Shown: positions 57,219 to 64,000 of the stretch, one piece after another
Layout of the letters: each line of letters begins with the position of its first letter
Position numbering within the stretch: position 1 is the first letter of the stretch
From: JAXMBX01 sp046349635
GTDB taxonomy: Bacteria > Planctomycetota > Planctomycetia > Planctomycetales > Planctomycetaceae
Assembly: GCA_046349635.1 (NCBI GenBank)
Contig: JAXMBX010000010.1
Location: forward strand, 42,650-106,649
DNA: 64,000 nt
Direction of reading: 5' to 3'
The notes under the pieces: generated by a model
The model's database searches: none
The model's input: the letters and a program-made list of their open reading frames with translations, nothing else
What the model was told of the DNA's origin: nothing
Made by a program: the position numbers and the translations under genes

Positions 57219-59392
57219 ATGATTGCAGTTCATTTTCCGGATGGGGCGGTCAAGGAGTTTGCCGACGGAACCAGTGCCTTTGAGGTGGCCTCGAGCATCG
57301 GATCGCGGTTGGCGGGGGCATGCGTGGCGGCAGAGGTCAACGGCAAGATCGTCGACCTGAAAGCACCGTTGCCGACGGGAGAGGTCCAGTTAAAGCTGCT
57401 CACGGAAAAAGATCCCGCAGCCCTGGGGGTGATGCGGCACAGCGCGGCCCACATCATGGCCCGGGCGGTCATGCGGTGTTTCCCGGGAGTGCAACTGGCA
57501 TTCGGGCCGACGACCGGACACGGGTTCTACTACGATTTCGACCTGCCGCACAAAATCAGCGAAGAGGACTTTCCCCGCATCGAGCAGGAGATGGCGAAGA
57601 TCATCGAGGAAGGGGAAAGCTTCGAGCGGTTTTCCCTCCCCAAGGCGGAAGCGGAGAAATTCTGCGCCGACCTGAAGCAGGATCTGAAGGTCGAACACAT
57701 CCAGACCGGTCTGGCGGATCACGACTCCATGAGTTTCTACCGCCAGGGGGAATTCGTGGACCTCTGCCGTGGTCCTCACATCCCGGACGCGAGCAAGATC
57801 AAGGCGTTCAAGCTGCTGTCGGTGGCGGGGTCGTATTGGAAGGGGGACGCCAGCAACAAGCAGTTGCAGCGGCTGTACGGGACAGCGTGGTTCAACAAGA
57901 AAGACCTGGATGCCTACCTGCAGCAGGTGGAAGAAGCGAAGCGTCGCGATCACCGCGTCATCGGCAAACAGTTCGGCCTGTTCCAGATCAGCCAGGACGT
58001 GGGGCAGGGGTTGTGCCTCTGGCTCCCCAAGGGAGCGATCATCCGCAGCCTGCTGGAAGACTTCATCAAGATAGAGCTGCTCAAGCGGGGTTATCAGCCG
58101 GTCTATTCGCCGCACATCGGGCGGGTGGAAATGTACGAGACGAGCGGACACTTCCCGTACTACCGGGATGCCCAGTTCCCGCCGATGTTCGGGAGCCGCA
58201 GCCGGCTCGGTCATTGACCAGTGGATGACCGAACTAGCGGCCGGTGAGTTCGACGCGGCGCGCGAGGCGAAGTTCCTGGAGATGATCGGCGTCCTGGGGG
58301 CGAGCTTGCCGGAGTACAAGGCGAGCCTGAGCAAAGAGGAAAAGCTGGCGGTGCTGAAGGGCTGGCAGGGACATCAGGAGCGGTACCTGCTCAAGCCGAT
58401 GAATTGCCCGCATCACGTGCAGATTTACAAGTCGCAGCCCCGGAGCTATCGGGATTTGCCGGTGCGCCTGGCGGAATTCGGGACGGTCTATCGCCACGAA
58501 CAGTCAGGGGAACTGAACGGCATGCTGCGGGTCCGGGGCCTGACCCAGGACGATGCGCACCTCTTCTGCACCGCGGATCAGGTCGAGGAGGAGTTCCGCT
58601 CGACCGTGGAACTGGTGCAGTTCGTGCTGACCAGCCTGGATTGGACGACTACCGCAGTTGTCTCTCCGCGATCCGAAGAGTGACAAATACGTCGGAAGCG
58701 AAGAGAACTGGAAGCGGGCGGAGCAGAGCCTGCGGAACGTCTTGACCGACATGAAACTTCCCTTCAGCGAACAGGAAGGGGAGGCGGCGTTTTACGGTCC
58801 CAAGGCGGACTTCATGGTGCGGGACTGCATCGGCCGGGAATGGCAACTGGGGACCGTGCAACTGGACTACAACCTGCCGGAACGGTTCCAACTGGAATAC
58901 ATCGGCCAGGACAACAAGCCTCACCGTCCGGTGATGATCCACCGGGCGCCGTTCGGCTCGATGGAGCGATTCGTCGGCGTGTTGATCGAACATTTCGCGG
59001 GAGCGTTCCCGTTGTGGCTCGCGCCCGAGCAGGTGCGGGTCATGCCCATCAGCGAGAAGTTCGACGACTATGCCCGCGACGTGGAGCAGGAGTTCCGCAA
59101 GGCGGGATTCCGCGCCACCTCGGACCTGCGAAGTTCCAAGATCAACGCCAAGATCCGGGACGCGCAACTGGAACTGATCCCATACATGATTGTCGTCGGC
59201 GGCAAGGAAGCGGAGACCCGGAGTGTCGCTCTGCGGGACCGGATCGAGGGAGACCTGGGGGTGTACCCGATTGCGGACGCGATTGCCCGTTTGAAGCAGG
59301 AAGTGGACGAACGCAGAATCCGGCAGGTGGCCAAGCCGACGTTCTCGGCGATGGAGGCGGACTCGGGCACCGGGGCGGAGAACGAATACTAG
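57219..59392 (+). CDS. thrS: Threonine-tRNA ligase (frameshifted)
   Basis: The ATG at 57219 follows TAAGGGA. The product charges tRNA-Thr. Domains in order: TGS (residues 1-63), the editing domain with HSAAH (H74, H78) and CRGPH (C183, H187), and the class II catalytic core with QFPPMF, LKPMNCPHHVQIYKSQPRSY, VRGLTQDDAHLFC, SLRDPKSDKYVGSEENW, WQLGTVQLDYNLPERF and HRAPFGSMERFVGVLIEH, then the anticodon domain. Breaks occur near 58200 and near 58640-58665. At 58636 one missing G would restore SLGLDDYRS. About 60 residues between PPMF and LKPMNCP are an insertion absent from the E. coli enzyme. The total is about 724 residues. The gene is essential, so the breaks are almost certainly sequence errors. 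Confidence 0.9.
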
Positions 59393-59852
59393 ATCGCATC
59401 AATTTTATGAGTAGCGTCTGTCGCGGCGATAATCTCGGCAAAACGTTTGATTTTAACGCGACACCAAAGCGTTACACGCTCTAATTCCAACCACTTCGCG
59501 CCATCTGCTTTCTGAAGGAGAGAAGGATCGAAAATCAGCCGTAAGTCCTTATCTGGATAACCTGAATTGCCATTTTGCTTGACAGTTTAGGGGTGGCCGG
59601 GGAGGATGGCAGGGAGTCGATTCTCTGAGGTCCTGCGGAAGGGGATTTAATGTTTGGGCATCCCTTTCAAGCGGCTGGAGACAGCTTTGAGCGGTCGGTT
59701 TGACCGTGATTGCTGACTGGGCGATGAGCGCCATTGTGAGCAGAATCTGAGTGAGCAGAGTCTGGGACACCCCCGTCCGGCCGGCTTGGATGTTGTTCCA
59801 CCAGACAGGCACCGTTTAAGCAGGAAGCGGAACTTTTTTCGGAGGCGCTGCG
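59393..59852. other. Gene-free stretch after thrS
   Basis: No supported gene, repeat or hairpin is seen in these 460 bases. Open frames on the minus strand lack ribosome binding sites and coding-like composition. It must contain the promoter of the following small exported-protein gene. Confidence 0.4.
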
Positions 59853-60266
59853 ATGAAATTCCGTCCCACAAGCATGGTTTGGGTGTGTGGTCTGGTCTGT
59901 CTCACCGGGACGCTGATTTCCGGGGCGGACCCGGTCAAGAAGGCCGCCGACGGGACGAAGAAGGAAGTGAAGGCGGAGAGTAAAGATCCTCCCCTGAAAG
60001 GGAGGCTGCCGAACCACTTTGGAAAACTGGATCTGACCGACGAGCAGCGACAGACGATCTATAAGATCCAGGACAAATACGATGCGGAAATTGATCAACT
60101 GGAAGCGAAGCTCAAGGAGTTAAAAGGACTGCGCCAAAAAGAGATGGAGGGGGCACTGACGAAGGAGCAGCAGTCACGGTTAAAGCTGCTGAAGAATGAG
60201 GGGAGCAAGAAGCCAGCGGCAAATTCTGCCGCAAAAACGAAGAGCAGCAAGTCCGAAGACAAGTGA
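59853..60266 (+). CDS. Small exported protein with LTxxQ-like helical motif
   Basis: The ATG at 59853 follows GGAGGC. The signal peptide is VWVCGLVCLTGTLISGA. The mature 115 residues are Lys-rich and helical: HFGKLDLTDEQRQTIYKIQD resembles the LTxxQ motif of CpxP/Spy-type periplasmic proteins, followed by a coiled coil (YDAEIDQLEAKLKELKGLRQ) and a basic disordered tail of Ala, Ser and Lys. Many planctomycetes carry such small proteins. A chaperone or metal-sensing role is possible by analogy only. The gene is monocistronic. Confidence 0.75.
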   Translation: MKFRPTSMVWVCGLVCLTGTLISGADPVKKAADGTKKEVKAESKDPPLKGRLPNHFGKLDLTDEQRQTIYKIQDKYDAEIDQLEAKLKELKGLRQKEMEGALTKEQQSRLKLLKNEGSKKPAANSAAKTKSSKSEDK

Positions 60267-60556
60267 ATGGGTGACAACAGGAACGTATCAAAAGACTTAG
60301 CGGCGGTTTGCTCCCCGCTGGGAAGTTACCAAGGTTACGCAGGGGATCAGTCATGGGCCGTTTTGGTTCAACTCTGAGGGGCAGTCCACCGAATTCATGG
60401 AGATAAGCCTTGCCGGGTTTTCCGTGCAGGGGGTTGAAGAGTGGGTGGCGAAGGAAACGCCATCGACACCGGAGCGAATCGCCGGGATTCTGGGTTTGAG
60501 TTTCCGGGGATGCACTTTTGCCGCGGAATGCAGCGGCTGATGGAGAATTGCGAATA

Positions 60557-61720
60557 ATGTCCGAAGGAAAAGCGGCAAGCGCGGGAAAAGTGACCGGTGG
60601 CAAGGGGTCGTCGCAGGGGCCGTTCTGCATGTGGCAGGGGATGGAGTTTCCGATGTTCCTGAAACTCCTGAAAATGCGTCCGCCGATGGACTGGGGGCAG
60701 TCCGCGAAGATCGCGCTGACGTTTGCCGCGGGTCTGAACAACTCCTTCCTGGGTTTCTGGGAAAACCTGATTTACGGCCGACAGATCCGGGAACATGAAG
60801 TCAAGCAGCCGGTGTTCATCCTGGGGCACTGGCGGAGCGGGACGACTCTCCTGCACAACATGCTCTCCTCCGATCCCCAGTTCGTGACCACCGACCTCTA
60901 CCACGTGCTGGGATTCCCGCACTTCCTGCTGACGCGGAAAGTGGTGACCGGCTTGACGGGGAAGTTCCTGCCGAAGACTCGTCCAATGGACAACATGGAG
61001 GTCTCCTGGGAAGCCCCGCAGGAGGATGAATCGATCCTGTGCAATGAGACTCTGCTGTCGCCGTACCTGATGGTGGCGTTTCACAACAGACGCGAGATTT
61101 ATCAGCGGTATTTCGACCTGCTGGATCTGACGCCGGACGAAATGCGGCGGTGGAAGGCAGCGTTCCTGCTGATCATGAAAAAGATCACCCTGAAGAACAA
61201 CAAGATTCCATTGCTGAAATCGCCCACGCACAGTTACCGGGTGAAGACGATCCTGGAGATGTTCCCGCAGGCGAAATTCATCAACATCATCCGGAACCCG
61301 TATGCTGTATTTCCGTCGACGGTCCATCTGCGGAGGCAGATGTTCCGGGAGAACGGATTTGCAAAACCCAATATGGAGGGTGTCGAAGAGGATCTGTTTC
61401 TGGCTTACGAACAGTTATTCGAGACATTGGAGAGGGACAAGAAGTTGTTGTCCCCCGGGCAGTATATTGAGATGAAATACGAGGATTTCGAGCAGGATAT
61501 CCTTGGCGAACTGAAGAAAATCTACGAGCATTTCCAGATGCCGGGCTGGTCGGACCTGGAAGCAATTATTTCGCCGCAAATCGCCGGCCTGAAGCAGTAC
61601 AAGAAGAACGAATTCAAGATGGAAGAAAGCTTGAAGCGGCAGATTTACGAGCGCTGCAAGCCGGTGTTTGAGAAGTATGGATATCCGAGCCTGCTCGATG
61701 AGCCGGCACAAGTGGCATGA
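60557..61720 (+). CDS. Sulfotransferase family protein
   Basis: I chose the ATG at 60557 (MSEGKAASAGK); the frame is open a little upstream without a better site. The 387-residue protein has both PAPS-binding motifs of the sulfotransferase family: the 5'-phosphosulfate loop VFILGHWRSGTTLLHNML near residue 90, and the 3'-phosphate region PLLKSPTHSYRVKTILEMFP with FINIIRNPYAVFPS. YIEMKYEDFEQDILGELKKI near the end is typical. It transfers sulfate from PAPS to an acceptor, probably a sugar or lipid; the acceptor is unknown. No signal peptide is present, so it acts in the cytoplasm or at the inner membrane. Confidence 0.85.
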   Translation: MSEGKAASAGKVTGGKGSSQGPFCMWQGMEFPMFLKLLKMRPPMDWGQSAKIALTFAAGLNNSFLGFWENLIYGRQIREHEVKQPVFILGHWRSGTTLLHNMLSSDPQFVTTDLYHVLGFPHFLLTRKVVTGLTGKFLPKTRPMDNMEVSWEAPQEDESILCNETLLSPYLMVAFHNRREIYQRYFDLLDLTPDEMRRWKAAFLLIMKKITLKNNKIPLLKSPTHSYRVKTILEMFPQAKFINIIRNPYAVFPSTVHLRRQMFRENGFAKPNMEGVEEDLFLAYEQLFETLERDKKLLSPGQYIEMKYEDFEQDILGELKKIYEHFQMPGWSDLEAIISPQIAGLKQYKKNEFKMEESLKRQIYERCKPVFEKYGYPSLLDEPAQVA

Positions 61721-61740
61721 TCGGGGCATAGGCGAGGCAG

Positions 61741-61758
61741 GGCAAAAAGGATTTTGCC
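61741..61758 (+). promoter_or_regulatory. Hairpin presenting the Shine-Dalgarno sequence in its loop
   Basis: GGCAAAA (61741-61747) and TTTTGCC (61752-61758) form a perfect 7-bp stem with the loop AGGA, which is the ribosome binding site. The stem ends at the base before the ATG of the MotB-like gene. Confidence 0.6.
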
Positions 61759-62500
61759 ATGGCGATTGAAGAAGATCCGCCAGCCGGGGTACCGGAATGG
61801 GTCGTCACGTACGGGGATATGATGTCCCTGCTGCTGACGTTCTTCATCATGCTGGTGTCGCTGAGCGAGATTCAGGCGGATAAGAAGTTCCGGGCGGTGC
61901 TCGAATCCGTTGCGAAGAAGATGGGGTACCCGGATGGGCCGCTTCGCACTGGAAGGAAAGCACTTTCCGTTGAACGCCATGATCGAGCATATGACCAAGC
62001 TGGGGTCGCATTCGAACCAGACGGGGCGCGGAGGGGTGAAAGCGAAGGGGTTGCCGGCGGGAGAGAACGATCAGCCTCATACCCGCGTCACCCGAAAACG
62101 AGACGGCATCGCGGTCAAAGACGCGGTCATCATCTTCACACCCGGCAAAAAGGATCTGGACCCCCAGCAACTGGAGGCCGTAGCGGCTTCGGCCCGCAGG
62201 TTGTCCGGAAAACGGCACAAGATCGAGGTGCGCGGCTCGACCAGCCCACTGAAAGGGAAGGCGGGAGAGGGGGACGTGAACCCGCGGATGTTCGCCTATG
62301 AACGGGCACGGCGCGTCGCGGACCGACTGAAGCAGGGGGGAGTGGATCCCGAGCGGATCAAGCTGAGTTCCGTAGGAGACCACTTCGTCTCCATCGGGGA
62401 TGAAACGGAAGCCCCGGCCACCACGCCGGATTGCGTCCAGATCCTGGTCCTCGATATGTATGCGGAGGAGTTCCAGGGGGAACGGGCCGCGGGGTCGTAA
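61759..62500 (+). CDS. MotB/OmpA-like protein (one frameshift)
   Basis: The ATG at 61759 opens PEWVVTYGDMMSLLLTFFIM, the MotB N-terminal plug with its single membrane helix and conserved Asp of the proton channel. The frame breaks near 61935, where the text passes from KKMGYPDGP to LNAMIEHMTKLG. A linker is followed by an OmpA-like domain: AVIIFTPGKKDLDPQQLEAV, KRHKIEVRGSTSPLKG, YERARRVADRLKQGGVDPER and IKLSSVGDH. The total is about 247 residues, normal for short MotB-like proteins. No MotA gene is beside it. It could be a flagellar stator, an ExbD/MotB-like energy coupler or a peptidoglycan anchor. It follows the sulfotransferase gene by 38 bases. Confidence 0.8.
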
Positions 62501-62587
62501 ACGAGGAGACGTTTCGGCCGCACCACTTCCGGCGCAGCGGACCAACTTCCCCCCCCGTAGTGAGAAGGTTCAGAAAACGTCCTACTC

Positions 62588-64000
62588 TCAGACCCCAGCG
62601 GCAAAGACGGCGTCGACGTCGCTGGAGGCTAACGAATTGGAGGGGAGCGTGATGCCGACGTTCTTGACGATCACGTTGCTCAGGGCACCCGTTCCATCGT
62701 TCAACTGAATCTGGATCGAGCGGCGTCCGGTGTTCGGCGTGCCGGTGACGGTCCGGAAGGTAATGTTGCGGAGGAGTTCCTGGACACCGGCGGGAGTCGC
62801 GTTTCCATTCAGGAAGACGGTCTTGTCGGTGGAAGAGCCCTGGATCACGCCGATCACGACTCCCCCGTAGGTGATCTTGTTGACGTCCAGGCCGATCTGG
62901 TTGGTGCCGGTTCCGTTGTTGATAATCTCTAGCCGGTCGAAGTTGGTGGCGTTGGAGGTGATCTTGAAGGTCAGGACGCCGCGGGCAAAGTTCACGTTGT
63001 CCACGTCCGTGACGGTGAAGCCCGTCGGATCGAGCGCGACGGCGGGGCCATTGGCTTCGTAGATCGCGGTGGTGGGTGACGTGCCGAGGACAGGGGCGGC
63101 GCTGCCGAAGACCTGCAGTTCATAGGTGCCGGTGTCTGTGGCGTGTGTGGGGCCGGCATTGGCCTTCAGGTAGACCGTCTTGGTCGCGGTCGCGGTCCAG
63201 AGGATCTCCGAGGAGTGGAGGGGGAGCGCATCATCGTTCGATTTGATGACGGTGGACCCGTCCGAATCGAGGAGCGTGAGCTGGGTGTCGTTCAACGTGC
63301 CCGAGACGGTCCGGAAGGTATACTGCTTTCCGGCTTCCACCTGGATCTGGAAGAAATCCTGGTCGCCATTGAATTCGATGGACGCGGCGGTGTCGGAGAA
63401 GTTCTTCGTCACGCGGGCGTCCGCAGCGTTGTTGCCGATGATGTCGCCATACGGTGTGTCGAAAGCGGCAGTGACGGAGAGGGCATTGACGCTCCCTCCA
63501 TCGGAGGCGCTGACACCCATGCCGCGGCGGGCGAAGGCCGTCCAGATTTCCTTCTGGTTGGCACCCCCCGTGAGGGCGAAGTCGGCGGCCAGGATGGCGT
63601 CGCGACCGTTCAGGAAGGTGGGGTTGGAGGGCTGCAGCTTGAGGGCCTCGGTGACGAGCTTGAGGGTGAGATTGTTCCCTCCTCCGCCGTTGTAGAGATC
63701 GGGGCTGTAGCCGTATTTGTCGGTGAGGATCCAGTTGAGATCCCAGAGGGCGGACGCCCAGATTTCGCCGGCGCTATGGGCTTCGCGGCTGTTGGTGTAG
63801 TCGCCGTAGTTCAGGGCGTCGATGGAATAATCGAAGCTGTAGGGATAACGGCGGATCCCCTTGTCAGGCCCGTTATCCTGTCCCAGGTCGTAAGTGCCGA
63901 GGGGATAGGCGTCCATCGGGAGGTCGCCGGGGCGCTGTGTGAAGGCCATGGCCCAGAAATCGCTCCAGCCTTCTCCCATCGCAGCGCTTTGGAGTTGATT
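62588..64000 (-). CDS. M36 (fungalysin-type) zinc metallopeptidase, C-terminal part, cut by the window end
   Basis: The frame is open to the window's right edge, so the N-terminus is missing. It begins LQSAAMGEGWSDFWAMAF, the segment of M36 peptidases in which the Glu of EGWSD is the third zinc ligand; the HExxH helix must lie beyond 64000. RRYPYSFDYSIDALNYGDYT and HSAGEIWASALWDLNW also match. After the catalytic part come a PPC-like beta domain (IEFNGDQDFFQIQVEAGKQY, TYELQVFG) and a further Ig-like or cadherin-like domain, ending LASSDVDAVFAAGV. It is a secreted protease. The gene is intact where visible. Confidence 0.85.
   Translation of the reverse strand, partial: NQLQSAAMGEGWSDFWAMAFTQRPGDLPMDAYPLGTYDLGQDNGPDKGIRRYPYSFDYSIDALNYGDYTNSREAHSAGEIWASALWDLNWILTDKYGYSPDLYNGGGGNNLTLKLVTEALKLQPSNPTFLNGRDAILAADFALTGGANQKEIWTAFARRGMGVSASDGGSVNALSVTAAFDTPYGDIIGNNAADARVTKNFSDTAASIEFNGDQDFFQIQVEAGKQYTFRTVSGTLNDTQLTLLDSDGSTVIKSNDDALPLHSSEILWTATATKTVYLKANAGPTHATDTGTYELQVFGSAAPVLGTSPTTAIYEANGPAVALDPTGFTVTDVDNVNFARGVLTFKITSNATNFDRLEIINNGTGTNQIGLDVNKITYGGVVIGVIQGSSTDKTVFLNGNATPAGVQELLRNITFRTVTGTPNTGRRSIQIQLNDGTGALSNVIVKNVGITLPSNSLASSDVDAVFAAGV

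Noticed and set aside
59549..60098. Minus-strand frames overlapping the small exported-protein gene
   Set aside because: The plus-strand gene has a ribosome binding site, signal peptide and LTxxQ motif; the minus frames have none of these.

Overview
The window looks like a piece of a Planctomycetota chromosome, most likely family Planctomycetaceae or a close relative. The evidence is the gene content: a planctomycetal c-type cytochrome (DUF1549/DUF1553) paired with DUF1501, a DUF1592-type cytochrome paired with DUF1552, two pilin-like DUF1559 proteins, LEPR-XLL surface proteins, PQQ-type quinoproteins, DUF1573, ThuA, a Tat-exported Gfo/Idh/MocA protein and a sulfotransferase. There is no rRNA, CRISPR array or insertion sequence. 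The only RNA gene I can support is one tRNA-Val(GAC).

Layout. 0.1-5 kb: two secreted propeller proteins, the second a LEPR-XLL protein with ELWxxDGT and FG-GAP-like repeats. 5.3-13.4 kb: a minus-strand run with a TIGR03032 protein, a GNAT acetyltransferase, a PhnD-like binding protein that may be fused to a quinoprotein, an NHL-like propeller with a coiled coil, and a quinoprotein with a membrane domain. 14-18.5 kb: the DUF1549/DUF1553-DUF1501 operon. 18.5-25.7 kb: a lipoprotein, an unknown protein, ThuA, DUF1573 and a large thioredoxin-fold protein. 25.9-33.5 kb: a type IIA topoisomerase B subunit, a haem-containing sugar dehydrogenase, a ceramidase-like protein, MazG and an SDR. 33.8-37.4 kb: a GntR-ABC ATPase-permease operon whose permease carries leucine-rich repeats. 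37.6-48.9 kb: an esterase, RidA, an oxidoreductase, two DUF1559 proteins, HdeD, and the DUF1552/DUF1592 operon. 49-55.4 kb: a poorly readable accessory block with a long cadherin-like protein, a small LEPR-XLL protein, a mini M41-like zinc protease and unknown small genes. 55.5-64 kb: tRNA-Val, a Cys/Pro-rich lipoprotein, thrS, a small exported protein, a sulfotransferase, a MotB-like protein and the end of an M36 metalloprotease.

Most of the genes encode exported or envelope proteins for breaking down or sensing polymers: quinoproteins, haem proteins, esterase, ceramidase-like and ThuA proteins. Few are core genes.

Two points matter for any reader. First, many genes are broken by frameshifts, including thrS and the topoisomerase subunit. 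In each case the continuation lies in another frame with full family similarity, and several breaks are explained by one missing base in or beside a short run. I read these as sequence errors and annotate full spans. Second, the intergenic spaces carry several families of short structured repeats. Their hairpin arms change between copies while base pairing is kept. This covariation is the most interesting undescribed signal in the window.
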